A DNA stretch of 64,000 nucleotides, from positions 248,001 to 312,000 of the forward strand of contig BQMJ01000003.1 in assembly GCA_025991245.1 (NCBI GenBank), given 5' to 3'. Position 1 is the first letter of the stretch; each line of letters opens with the position of its first letter. Origin of the DNA: Galdieria partita (taxonomy: Eukaryota > Rhodophyta > Bangiophyceae > Galdieriales > Galdieriaceae). Positions 11,501-22,325 of the stretch are shown here, in pieces. A model generated the notes under the pieces. The model made no database searches. It was not told the origin of the DNA and was given only the letters and a program-made list of their open reading frames with translations. The translations under genes were made by a program, and so were the position numbers.

Positions 11501-14500
11501 GATCAATTCTTGGTCGCAACAGAGAAATTTTCTCATCAATGTTGTGAACCACAATTGAAGAAAAGTGCTTTTTACAAATTACAGTTTATTCTAGCTAAGT
11601 GTGGCTTGCATTATTTGTCAGATTGCATACGCAGAAATGAGTTTTATCCTCCAGAATTTTTTCCTGAAGGTGATCGTTCCTCTAAAAAAGTCTCATCGAA
11701 CGATGATGTGAACGCGTTTTCAAATGCAGTGAAAGATTTAAATGACTGGACGATTTTTTCTAGCGAAACATTATATCCACAGCACTTTGCATCAGATGGA
11801 ACATTGTCTGACCAACGTTTTGAATGTATTAAGCCCGAAGCATTTCGTGTGTGGCACCTGCTTGAAAGTGTATGCTATGAGTCGTCAAGCCATCTATCGC
11901 AAATGGTGACCAGGCTTCGCTTAATTTCATACAGAGACAAAGCAGAGCAAGATTTTTTTTCTGAACTAGAACGGATATGTCTGTATGAAGATTGCGTTCA
12001 TATCGAACTGGATGACAAAACCATTCGCGAACTTTGTACTATCAATCTTGAGCAAAAGCAATTTACCAAGTTTGTTGTTTGGTTTGTCAAGTATCTAAAT
12101 GTTTGGACTCGAAGCCAAAATGAAATCACAGAGAAGGAAGCGGCTTTTTATGACATTAGTCAACTCGCGCAAAAGTTATGGAAACCTTCTTTTGTTAATC
12201 TCCAAGAAAGCATTGATTACTCGACGAATTTATTGTCAAACGTTTTTTGTTTAGAGAGGGCAAAGCTTTTATATGAAAAGAGAGAATTTGATTCAGCTAT
12301 AAAAGGAGTTTCGAAAATGTTGAGCGGCTTTCCTCTTCAGAAATTGATGGTTAGTATCTCCGTAATCTGTCATTTCAGTTGATCTAAGTGGCTTTTAGAA
12401 CTTCTCGTTTTTAGAATGTAATCAAACTACTGCTCCAGCAAAACTACTTTTGGAGACATATATTCATGCATCGTTTGTCTTAGGCAGGTGGCTTTATGAA
12501 ACGCATTCAGAACAAGCAAAGACAGTCTTTGAGAAATACTTCAATCATGCAAAGGACGTTTGTATGAAGTCCCAGCTTCTTGTTGAAGTAAGATGTCAAA
12601 GTTGTTATCATCTGGCTTCCTTTTCTGACCAGGTAGTGATGATTTTCTTCTCATTTGAGCTTTGAACAAAATCCAAGTTGCAAAGGTCTTGTCATCCATT
12701 GAGGGATATGAGAATTCAACAGAACGTCGGTTTGAGAGTTGTTTGGACAAGCAGCGTGAAGAAGAGTTGGAGAAATGTAAGGAACTTTCGAAGCAAAACA
12801 CGCTGACGCGCTCACAGAAAGACGAACTTTTGCGTCATATTCGTTCTTTGCAAAGGGAGGTTCGAAATTGTTTTTTTATCATGACAATTTGCTAAACTTT
12901 TCCCAAAAGATTGACTACAATAAGGCTAGACTCCAAGCTACTCGGGAGAACTGTGATTTTTGGTTGAAGAATGCTCTTGAAAATTATGCTCAATGTTTGC
13001 TTTTTGGAAATCATTACAACGTGATCAGCACCTTTCGCTTTGTGGATCTCTGGATGAATAACAGCCTTAGTGGAGAAGTCAATTCATACCTTATGTCATT
13101 ATTGCAATGTGAAAATTCCCCGCTTATTCTTAGAAAATTTAAGCCGTTGATATATCAGCTTTCAAGCAGACTTGACTTGAAGGATAGCCTTTTCCACAAA
13201 GCTATCTATCAATTCATTTTTGAGATGGCAAAGATGTATCCTCAGGACTGTATTTGGCCACTTTTAGCGTTATCGAAAGGCGATAGAGTACCTCAAACTC
13301 AGAAAGGAGCAGAAAGGTTCAATGTCGAGGTCTCTAAAATGGATGCGGCAACAAAGATTTTGAAGCAGCTGTATCCTTTTCACAGTAAACTTATAAAACA
13401 AATGAAAGAAGTAAGTGAAGCTTACCTGGAACTTTCTGAATTGCCTGTGGACTCGCAGGGTAAGTCAATCCGTAGCATGAGAAAACATTACCGATAGATA
13501 ATTTTTGCTAGGTGAGTTTTCAACCAAGTCACTTATGTTGAGCAACATTCGCGATTTCGTATTCGTACGAGTACCTAACATTTCCAATAATTTCAGACAT
13601 AATGATGATGATGATCAATATGAAGAGAAACCTACTGTAGTTTCATTTTCAGAAAAATATCAAGTAGCTGGAGGCATAAATCATCCCAAGGTTATTACTT
13701 GTCTAGGTTCCGATGGGAAGGAATATAGGCAACTTGTAAAAGGTTGTGATGACTTGAGGCAAGATGCCATTATGCAACAGCTCTTCCAAATCTCGAATCA
13801 GTTGCTGTTCAGGAGTCCAACAACACGAAGCCGTAGGCTGTTCATGCGAACCTACAACGTACTTCCTTTGAGTCCGTGTGCAGGAGTGGTAGAATGGGTT
13901 GAGGGAACCGTCCCTCTTGGTATATATCTAATTGGTGCAACAGGTTCAGAAAGCGAGAGTGCTCATTGTCGGTAGGTTCCAACATGATAACTGGTAATTT
14001 TCCTTCTTAAATGAACTATTTAAAAGTTTTAGACCTCAAGATTGGTTAAGCGTTCAATGTAGAAAGAAACTTCGTGAGGCTCCGGAACATCTGAAATCTG
14101 AAGTATTCAAAGAAATTTGTCAAAATTTTCAACCTGTTTTTCGCTATTTTTTTCTGGAGTACTTTCAAATTCCTTCGCAATGCTTGGAACGTCGTTTGGC
14201 GTATGCTCGGTCTGTAGCTGCAAGTAGCATCATAGGATACTTAATTGGACTTGGAGACCGCCATTGTTCGAATATTTTGTTGGATGTGTATACTGCAGAA
14301 ATAGTACATATTGACTTTGGCATTTCATTTGAGCAAGGAAGGTAATGTTCGTTTTAATGATTTTTTTGTTAGTAAGCATTTATGTTATTTACAAGAATGT
14401 TGCGAACACCAGAACGTGTTCCTTTTCGTCTTACCAGAGATATTGTAGATGGAATGGGTTGTTATGGTGTGGAAGTAAGGACATCATCAAGTTACTCTGT

Positions 14501-14932
14501 TTTCAATTGTGTGGAGCTTAAATATTGCCATAGGGGCCGTTTAGAAGATCTTGTGAGGCTACTTTGAGCGTTTTGCAAGAATATAAGAAAATTCTTCTCA
14601 CAGTCATCAAAGTTTTTCTTTATGATCCTCTCTTTCGTTGGGCTTTGTCTCCTTTGAAGGCTTTCTTGAAACAAAGTAAGAAGAGTTCCAATGCGACTTT
14701 TTTACCGAAACAGGGTACCTTTAATTCCCTGGACATTAATCTTCAGGAAGCAAATACAATCCAGGGAAATAGCGAAGCTGCCCGTGCCCTTTTACGTGTT
14801 CAAGAGAAACTAAATGGCTACCTTGAAAGTGAACAAGTTGACACGAGAACTCATGTACGTCGTTTGATTAATGATGCTAAGAATTCAGAATCTCTGTGTA
14901 AAATGTTTGAAGGCTGGGCTCCTTGGGTATGA
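5512..14932 (+). CDS. ATM: ATM/TEL1 PI3K-like protein kinase (complete, 15 exons)
   Basis: Reconstructed exons: 5512-6887, 7014-7984, 8036-8528, 8574-9104, 9153-10058, 10107-10807, 10858-11053, 11104-12353, 12415-12632, 12686-12859, 12910-13459, 13512-13971, 14033-14341, 14396-14474, 14534-14932, giving 2870 aa. Introns are about 45-62 nt apart from the first (126 nt). ATM is the apical kinase of the DNA double-strand-break response. The N terminus has a TAN-like segment ([14 protein letters not shown]) and long alpha-solenoid repeats. The FAT region (residues [17 protein letters not shown]) aligns with human ATM by eye. The kinase domain is intact: [36 protein letters not shown], catalytic [11 protein letters not shown] and the Mg-binding DFG in [11 protein letters not shown], then [14 protein letters not shown]. 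The FATC tail ends [14 protein letters not shown] 5512 was preferred over an in-frame TTG at 5497. The least certain joins are those after 12353 and 12632 and the GTTCGA donor after 12859. Confidence 0.95.
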
Positions 14933-15409
14933 AGATCGTTGTAGATGATATTTACTACATATCTATGTATCTCTTGAGAGAATGCAGAAACAATCAAGGA
15001 CGTTTGTTGTTCATCATACTGTTGTAAGTTTTGTGATCTTTGTAACATTATATGTTTTCGACGTATATGTCACGATATAAACACGTTGAATTTTCAAGAC
15101 AGCGTGTGATGTCAATTGCATAGTCATTTCTCTCTAAATTTCGAGTATATTTAGAACCAATTTGCAAGTACAATATGACTACATTGTTCTTTGATGCTAT
15201 ACGTCTTTTTATAATCTCTCTGAATGTTTTTTAGACTTTTCAATGAACGAGTTGAATTCTCCGGGGTTCGTCGTAAATGTTTACTATTACCAAGTAATTT
15301 TTCTGAACAAAATGACAATTCTTCCGTTAACGAACAAAGTTTATCGAGTGAAGCTTCCCAGAAGTTATCGTTATATTCGAAGTGTTCTTACTATAATTTG
15401 GCCAAATAG
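14929..15409 (+). CDS. Possible small spliced protein immediately after ATM (unknown)
   Basis: An ATG overlapping the ATM stop (ATGA) opens a frame of 32 codons up to a GTAAGT donor near 15024. After a roughly 210-nt intron ending TTTTTTAG, a second exon starting near 15234 continues in the same frame to a stop at 15409. The product, about 90 aa, has a hydrophobic segment (GRLLFIILLLF) at the junction and a Ser-rich tail. I recognise no family. Both splice sites are strong matches to the local consensus and the junction preserves frame, but the intron is about four times the usual length and the start overlaps another gene, so this may be a non-coding 3' region of ATM. Confidence 0.25.
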
Positions 15410-15817
15410 CTGTTGAAAAGTTCTTTGAGTAATTTTGACTATTATCAATGCTACCTTCTTCATTCGAGAAATGGTTCAAAAGAAATTGAAAGACTTTCTA
15501 ACAACTGGGACGATTGAAAAAATGATGCAAAAAGGAAATATAGAAGAGAATAAACTATACACAAACCAGCTAAAGTAAATTCTTATTTTCTTGTGGACCA
15601 AAATGTGGATTGCCAGACTTCTATCGAAAAGAGCCAAAATTAAGTCCTCTCAGGAAGATAGTTGTATTCACAACTATAGAACAGTAGAAACTTCGATTGT
15701 TTCAAACTTTTTTTATTCATTGCACCATATAGCAGAAGCTATAAAAGCTATAGTTGTATTGAGTTGCATGAATGTAAGTTTGGGTCTAATAGTCAGTGTG
15801 GAGCATTGCTAATCACA
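15410..15817. other. Spacer before the HAD phosphatase, no supported gene
   Basis: This 408-nt stretch contains only one modest plus-strand ORF (ATG at 15603 to about 15812, 69 codons). It has no recognisable motif and no clear splice partner. It may be upstream leader of the HAD gene or chance. No RNA gene was seen. Confidence 0.4.
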
Positions 15818-16978
15818 ATGGAGATTTCAAGAGACGTAAGGATTGTATTCTCAGACTTGGACGGCACTTTGGTTCACTACCCACAAGAGCTAAGAAGGTT
15901 ATAAAAAATTCCTTTGGCTTCCGACTAAACTTATATTGTGCCATTATGTTAGATATTCATTCGTTGAAGAACTTGAAGATGGGAAATTCCTAGTAAGGTT
16001 TGCTATTTCCAAGTATTGAAGACTTATTGACAAACTCATATATATATATATAGATACAAGGATTCAGGCGAAGAGAGGATTTGTTTGGCCTTACCTTCGA
16101 CCACACGAGGGTATTCGCTGATATCGCTTGAGACTTGTCAGCGCATCAAGGAGATACGTGATAAAGGAATGCATTTTGTATATATAAGTGGAGCCAGGAC
16201 AGTTACATTTGAAAGACGACGTTCTTTTTTGCCGTTAGTTGACTTTGAGGTATTCTTAAGTTTTGCTCTCCCAGTCTAGTGTTTGATGATTGAAGGTTTT
16301 TGAAAACGGAGGTGTTATTACTCAACAAGGCAAAGTAGACCTGGAGTGGCAACAAAATATATTCAATTTTATAGGATCGAAGTATAGTTTACAAACACCA
16401 GTAGAGGAAAGGCAAGGTTCTTTGTGGGATGTCTATAGACTCTTATCACAAAAGGGATTTACAGTTCGTAGAAGAGATATTTTTCGTCTTTCGATCACTG
16501 AAACTTGGTATTTAGTTAGATGTCAATGGCTATTTGACACAGTTTCGCGTAAGAGTGCCGGAATCAAATACAAGACTGGCAGAGGAATGGTCACATTTAG
16601 AACCAGAAATCCAACAAAAGATGAATGTGCAAGTAGTTTCCAATTTGAATTTATTGGATGTTATTCCTTCTGTTTCTGGCAAAGAAAACGCTGCGAAATA
16701 TATTTTAACGAAGCTTCAGTTGGATCCTTCTCATGCAGTATTTCTGTAAGAATTACGTAGTTATATTTTACTGAAAACTTTAAAGTAGAATTTAAAGGAT
16801 GGATGATGATAATGACTTGAAGCTTGCACATGAGTGTGGACAGGTGGTCGTGGTAAATATTTCTCATCCTAAAGTATTGGAACAACTGAAGTCGGATGGT
16901 TCTAAATGGCATCGAGTGCAAAAACAAGGAGTCTTGGCCAGTGAAGAAGCTTTGGATTATATTCTTCGTCAATTATAA
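15818..16978 (+). CDS. HAD-superfamily phosphatase (Cof / sucrose-phosphatase-like)
   Basis: Six exons (15818-15897, 15953-15992, 16061-16249, 16296-16463, 16516-16745, 16798-16978) make 295 aa. HAD motif I is VFSDLDGTLVH, where the first Asp is the nucleophile. Motif II is the Ser in VYISGART. Motif III should be the Lys in IPSVSGKENAAKYI. Motif IV is FLMDDDNDLKLA, whose acidic residues bind Mg. The layout, with a cap between motifs II and III beginning FENGGVITQQG, fits subfamily IIB (Cof-type sugar or nucleotide phosphatases and sucrose-phosphate phosphatase). The true substrate cannot be told. No transit peptide is present, so it is probably cytosolic. Two donors are unusual (GTTATA after 15897, GTTCGT after 16463), but both joins restore a clean frame. 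Confidence 0.85.
16037..16053 (+). repeat. Short (TA)n tract inside a HAD-gene intron
   Basis: An alternating TA run of about 16 nt sits just before the 3' splice site of the second intron of the HAD gene. It is a simple sequence repeat and could vary in length between strains. Confidence 0.8.
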
Positions 16979-17020
16979 CATATTTCTAATAGAATCTGAA
17001 AGAGTAAAGTATATTCATCA

Positions 17021-19594
17021 TTAAAGTCCAGAAGTAAGTTTTTCCAACTGCTTTTCAAGTTCTTCTTCTTCCTTTGAATTTGTTGAAGATATCTGTTCCT
17101 TGCCTGGAGCAGAGATGCGACGAAATAATGTACTTTTTCTTTCTACGATATTGCGAATGAATATCTCTCCTTGAGTCTAATCGAAGAGAATAACTCTCTA
17201 TGTCTGCCAATTGAAAAGAAATACTTACTGCTTTTTGGACAATATCCAACAATAATCGATTGTATCTCAACTCTTCGCCTTCCACTATACATCTCTTTCG
17301 AAAGGCAGTAAGGCAATGGATAATCTTATCATCTCTATACGAAACGAGTAATAAGTATGCTGCAAAAACATTCCTTCTCTTCTTACCTTTGTTGGTCTTC
17401 TTCCTGTGACAAAAGATGTTCAATAACGTCTTGCATTTGTTTCATAGCTTCTTCTAACCAGTCATGTCTCTTGTTCGACAACATATTCTCAAAGTCTGCA
17501 ACTGGAGTGGCTTCTCCCACTTTTGTTTTCTCCGTAAAGACAATTTCTTCAACAGGTTCTTCCTTTTGATATTCCTCCAATGACTCATTCCTATCAGGCC
17601 AGACGCTTGGAAGATAAGGCTCGATAGAAATTTCTTGTGGAGATGTAAGTATTTTCCTTTTCTTCCTAAGATAAGATTATAAGAAAAACTAAATTCTATA
17701 TAAATATGAATGTGACTTTAAAACCTTCTTTTTGTTTTGTCTATTTTCTTCAAAGGAAAATGTTTCCAAAGTTGCTTAAATGGTTCAGGATCTCGGCCAG
17801 TCAAGAAATAAGCTGGATCCAATACTCGTTCCAAATATGAAGATAGCGGAGGGAGAGAGCCATTTTCATCTATTCAAACTGAAAAGAGAGTTCAATCAAT
17901 TGCCAACCAATACATACCATTATGCAGTGTTTGATATACAGCACGATCTTGAAGACATTGAAGTAGTCGTTGATGATAATAATGAAACACTCTTGTAGAT
18001 CGAAATGTATCTTTCAATTGTTTCGAAGCCATCCAGTTACGTACTGCGTCCACTTGTTCCACATCTACACTGTCTGCCAAAGAATGTAAAGATGGAAATG
18101 GATAATGACGAATGTCTTCTAAAACGGGTAATCGACATAAAAACAAACAAAGAATACCGTCACTCTTCAAATGAGGCCACATTAACATCAAAACAGGTGA
18201 AGTATTATCTCTTTGAACATATCGACACAAGGCCACTCGATCCATTTCCAACATTGCTTCAGTCAAAGAAACAAAGTACGTAACGGATATTTCATCGTTA
18301 GGATCAGCAATCATTACATCCACGCCAGACATCAATACATGTTGAGCGAAATCCTTTTTAGGTAAGAAACCCAAAACTTTGAGACATTGAGGAGCACCAT
18401 AAGAAAGTGCAGGCAAGTCAAAAGGAGAGACAGGAATCATAGTTCGACCATAAAAGTGTCCTTCGATCATTTCTTCGGGCTCCAGTTCGCGATCGTCTTG
18501 TACTGAAAAGTAATGTGTTTCCCTCACACAAACTACTTGTCTTCCAGACTCCATACTTTCAGACCAAAATATACGTTTGCCAGTAGGAGGCTTGAATTCT
18601 CTGCAGTATGTATACAATCGAACAGGAAACTATTCCATGAAAATTGTTTTCAAACGGACATCAATCACATTTCTTTATCTACCGACCTGAACTGAAGCAA
18701 TTTGAAGCATTCCAGAATAATTTGTACGAAGTGAAAATGACTTTACTATCGGTTCGCTTAGCTGTTCCATGGAATCGTCAAAGGACAAAGCCTATTATGA
18801 TTGTCAATATACCAAATAGTAGAAGTTATTCATACAGTCCCATCTAAGCTATCTGCTAAACGACATAATAAAGCAGCATTGGATATTTGTACCTTGTGAA
18901 GACTAATAACAAGCATCATTGTCCATCTTTCACAAAAGAAGAGATACTTACACACTATCTTTCAGAAAAGATTCAACTCCAATCACATCAAGACGAATAC
19001 TGTGTTCTTTCAAAGCAGGCAAAATATCTTCTAGCTGTTCCGTAAAGAGTTGCTCAGTCCTTGATACAACAATTTGGTTTCAAATAATATCTGGTTGACA
19101 CCTTACTTACTTGCCATCTGTTATCAATACTATTCTTGGCTTTAGTTTCTTCTTGTTGACTGCTCTAATTAAAAGATCCGATGAAACACAAATGGCGTCA
19201 ATATAATCACTAAATCCCCCTTCTACCTATTCTTCTGTCAATGTATTGCAGTATAAACTGTAAGATCAGTTTCTCACTTGACAGTGGTACAAATACTTCA
19301 CCAAAGACATATCCGGACGCTCCGGTACAACTAAAGTTTTAATATGCGTATATCCTCCTAATATATTATGCAAGTGATTTTCTGGTTTTGTAGCACCCAT
19401 AAAAACAAGACCTCAACAAACGATGAGCTCCAGGAATCAAAAACAAAATAGGCAAGACTACCGAATAATTGTCTCCAAGATCCATAAGTTATACATCTTA
19501 AGAAAAACGCAACTGATAATTGCTTTAACTGGTTGAGCGACTGAGCATCTAAAGTATGGCCTATGTCACAAACCAGCACAATCGCTTCACTCAT
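17021..19594 (-). CDS. XRCC5: Ku80 subunit of the Ku DNA-end-binding heterodimer
   Basis: About 11 exons with short introns encode roughly 670-680 aa. Ku70/Ku80 forms a ring on DNA double-strand ends and starts non-homologous end joining, and it also protects telomeres. The first five exons encode the von Willebrand A-like domain: ATG at 19594, MSEAIVLVCDIGHTL, then GLVFMGATKPEN, GGFSDYIDAICVSSDLL and PRIVLITDGK. The beta-barrel follows in the longest exon (RLYTYCREFKPPTGKRIFW, PFDLPALSYG, LKVLGFLPK, and an SPVLMLMWPH block typical of Ku). The last exons carry the C-terminal arm and helical region ending EELEKQLEKLTSGL. The C terminus is short and I see no acidic DNA-PKcs-binding motif, as expected outside lineages with DNA-PKcs. 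Its 5' end overlaps a possible upstream start of the divergent cysteinyl-tRNA synthetase gene. Confidence 0.92.
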
Positions 19595-19636
19595 TTTGTG
19601 GTGCCAACAAAAGAAAATAGGACAAAGCTCATTATG

Positions 19637-21220
19637 TATCTTGATGGATTCCAGTTGCTTGCAAAGCTTAATTCTAACCAGTTTGTCTATTCTAAGAAGA
19701 GTTTCAAACATAAGAATAGTTATACTCGTTTCGGTCGTCTTTTAATATTACGTTCTTGTGAGTGTTCCTCAACCTCGTTAGTTTTATTCAACAGCAAAAC
19801 CGGAAAGAAGGAACTTTTCACCAGTTTGAGATCCAACTTGGTTCACTTCTATAGTTGTGGTCCAACTGTATACGACTTTGCACATATAGGAAATTTTAGA
19901 GCTTTCATAACCTATGACTTGATAAAGCGCTGGTTGTTCAATCTTGGGTATCGAGTGATTCATGTTTTGAATATCACCGATGTCGACGATAAGATTATTC
20001 ATAGAGCTTTCAAAGAAATTCGACCTGCCAAGGAAATTACTGACTTTTATACGGAGCAATTTTTCAAGGATATGCAGCGTCTAAACTGTTTGCCTGCTGA
20101 TTATTATCCTCGAGCTACCAATCACATTGCAGACATGTGTACGTTGATCGACAAACTTGTACAAAAAGGATTTGCGTACGTATCGAATGGCTCAGTTTAT
20201 TTTTCTGTTGATAAGTATGAACGCTATGGGATATTTACTTCATCGACCTTGAGTGTCAGTCAAACACCGAGTGAAGAAGAAGTAATGGACAAAGCCAATC
20301 CAAATGACTTTGTATTGTGGAAAAAGTACAAAGAGGAAGACCACAATATTTTTTGGGATAGTAAATATGGAAAAGGTAGACCTGGTTGGCATTTGGAGTG
20401 TTCTTGTATGGCTCTTCATTATTTAGGTTCAGAAATAGATATTCATGCAGGTGGTGTGGATTTGATGTTTCCTCATCACGAAAATGAAATAGCGCAAGCT
20501 GAAGCTGTTACTGGAAAGACTTTTGTCCGTTATTGGATACATAATGGCTTTATACAAGTGAACGAGCAAAAGATGAGCAAGAGCCTACAGAATATAAAGA
20601 AACTAGGAGATATCGCATTTACTTCTTTCGACATAAGAGCATTTCGATATTTGATAGTTTCTTCTCATTATAGAGCGCCCTTATCTTTTCATCAGGATGC
20701 CTTACGAGGAGCTAAGAATACTGTTAGGAGATTAGACCATTTCATGAATAGGATTTCCATGGCTTGCAAAGATGATTCGATGCCTAAATACTTAGAAAGC
20801 GAAGATAAAGTATGTGAAAATCTCGTAAAAGATACTTGGCAACGTTTTCAGAACGAAATGAACGACGATTTGAATACTCCTCGAGCACTTGCAGTTCTCT
20901 TTGAGTTGATTCATAAAATAGAAAATAGATGGAAAAAAGGTCTTTTAAGTCAATATGCCTCGAAGCAAATCGAAAACTTGATGCGACGAGTCGACTCTGT
21001 TTTGGGTATCATTTTTTATTCCTCAAAAGACGCGACAACAACAGTTCAAGATACTGATATTCCCCAGGAAGTCTGGACACTTCTTTTACAACGGAATGAA
21101 GCGAGACACCAAAAAAGATTTGATATCGCAGATGAACTACGCGAAAAGATTAGATATTATGGCTATCAAGTCGTGGATACTCCTCAAGGCAGTAAACTCG
21201 AACCATACCAACAAGTATAG
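19637..21220 (+). CDS. Cysteinyl-tRNA synthetase, with N-terminal targeting extension
   Basis: One intronless ORF (527 aa from ATG 19637) encodes the class I synthetase that charges tRNA-Cys. It shows the CysRS hallmark YSCGPTVYDFAHIGNFRAF, in which HIGN is the HIGH motif and the Cys and neighbouring residues bind zinc. It also has the remaining zinc ligands (WHLECSCMA, GGVDLMFPHHENEIAQ) and the KMSKS loop (QKMSKSLQNI), then the DALR-type anticodon region. About 70 residues before the core, rich in Ser, Lys and Arg, look like an organelle transit peptide. An in-frame ATG at 19556 would add 27 residues but overlaps the Ku80 start antisense by 39 nt. The nearer ATG was therefore chosen. Use of both starts could route the enzyme to more than one compartment (inference). 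Confidence 0.95.
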   Translation, partial: YLDGFQLLAKLNSNQFVYSKKSFKHKNSYTRFGRLLILRSCECSSTSLVLFNSKTGKKELFTSLRSNLVHFYSCGPTVYDFAHIGNFRAFITYDLIKRWLFNLGYRVIHVLNITDVDDKIIHRAFKEIRPAKEITDFYTEQFFKDMQRLNCLPADYYPRATNHIADMCTLIDKLVQKGFAYVSNGSVYFSVDKYERYGIFTSSTLSVSQTPSEEEVMDKANPNDFVLWKKYKEEDHNIFWDSKYGKGRPGWHLECSCMALHYLGSEIDIHAGGVDLMFPHHENEIAQAEAVTGKTFVRYWIHNGFIQVNEQKMSKSLQNIKKLGDIAFTSFDIRAFRYLIVSSHYRAPLSFHQDALRGAKNTVRRLDHFMNRISMACKDDSMPKYLESEDKVCENLVKDTWQRFQNEMNDDLNTPRALAVLFELIHKIENRWKKGLLSQYASKQIENLMRRVDSVLGIIFYSSKDATTTVQDTDIPQEVWTLLLQRNEARHQKRFDIADELREKIRYYGYQVVDTPQGSKLEPYQQV

Positions 21221-21222
21221 AA

Positions 21223-22263
21223 TTACAAAAAAGTATCAATTTCATCATAAAACTCATTTAAAATTCTATAAACATACGAAGGACTGAAGCCACCACTATT
21301 TGTCACTAATAATCGTATATACTGAGACTGAATCAAATCTAATCTTGGACAACTAACTTCCAGCTGACGAAACCATGACTCATTCCATACTTTACAATTT
21401 TCAATAACTTGAGAAGGAGATAAAACATCATATAGAATATCGGGATGATGAGGAAACAAAGGAGTAAGTTTGTGCAATCCTGCACAAATAACCAACGGAA
21501 CTGCATAATGTCTCGCTGCTGCAGCCACCATAAAAGTTCCTGAAGCAGCCAATACTGAACCATCCGCCATGATTGCTTCCGCTCCTATGATTACTTTGTG
21601 AACTCGGGACATCAACGCCACCACAGCCGCATCACTTATCAAAGTAATATCAACATTTTCTTCACTCAAGTTCTTCGCCAATCGATGTCCTGAGTAATCC
21701 AATTCACATTCAGCTATAATAATTTCAAAATGTCTCTTCTCGGCAGCACTTTTAAGGAACTCTTCCACGCTTTGAGAGTGGCCAAAAGTCAAAAGCACCT
21801 CATTGGAGTGAATGTGTTCCAAACTTTGTTCTGCAATATTGGGAAGAACTGCATCCAACTCATCTTCAATCTCACTTATTGACTCCATAACAATATTCTT
21901 AACTGTTTTTGCGTTCTTGACTGGATTGCGACAAGGACTCCCAAGATCCGAAGTGTCTAAACGAGGGTTATTCGCTATTTGTAACTCTTCGTGTATCACT
22001 TTTAAAACTCTTCTAGCCATATTTTCAGCAATAAAACAACGTGGATATCCTCTTGTCAGTTCCCTTCCCAGTTGTCTGACTGCATCTTCAACCTTGTCCA
22101 AACCGCTTGGAGCTACTGAAGACACAACAATACGTAAAAGTCTAAGAGTTTCTTTTGCTATTCTTAATCCTGAAAAGGGCTCTTCTCTCAACTCTTTTTG
22201 AAGGTAATTGAGGGCTCTTCTAGTCTCTTTACCTATTAACCAGTTTTCAGTTGAATGATTCAT
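21223..22263 (-). CDS. EIF2B2: Translation initiation factor eIF2B subunit beta
   Basis: An intronless 346-aa ORF starts at ATG 22263 and stops 3 nt after the convergent cysteinyl-tRNA synthetase. eIF2B is the guanine-nucleotide exchange factor for eIF2, and beta belongs to its regulatory alpha/beta/delta subcomplex. The protein has the shared Rossmann-like domain of that family: VLLTFGHSQSVEEFLKSAAE, FEIIIAECELDYSGHRLAKNL, VDITLISDAAVVALMSRVHKVIIGAEAIMADGSVLAASGT, then VICAGLHKLTPLFPHHPD. Overall length (about 350) and absence of the long delta N-terminal arm favour beta over alpha or delta. A methylthioribose-1-phosphate isomerase is unlikely because its catalytic motif is not seen. Confidence 0.9.
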   Translation of the reverse strand: MNHSTENWLIGKETRRALNYLQKELREEPFSGLRIAKETLRLLRIVVSSVAPSGLDKVEDAVRQLGRELTRGYPRCFIAENMARRVLKVIHEELQIANNPRLDTSDLGSPCRNPVKNAKTVKNIVMESISEIEDELDAVLPNIAEQSLEHIHSNEVLLTFGHSQSVEEFLKSAAEKRHFEIIIAECELDYSGHRLAKNLSEENVDITLISDAAVVALMSRVHKVIIGAEAIMADGSVLAASGTFMVAAAARHYAVPLVICAGLHKLTPLFPHHPDILYDVLSPSQVIENCKVWNESWFRQLEVSCPRLDLIQSQYIRLLVTNSGGFSPSYVYRILNEFYDEIDTFL

Positions 22264-22325
22264 GATTCTCTACTTAATCCCAACCGAGGTTACTGAAGTA
22301 TTCTGTGAATCCACAAAAATATTTA

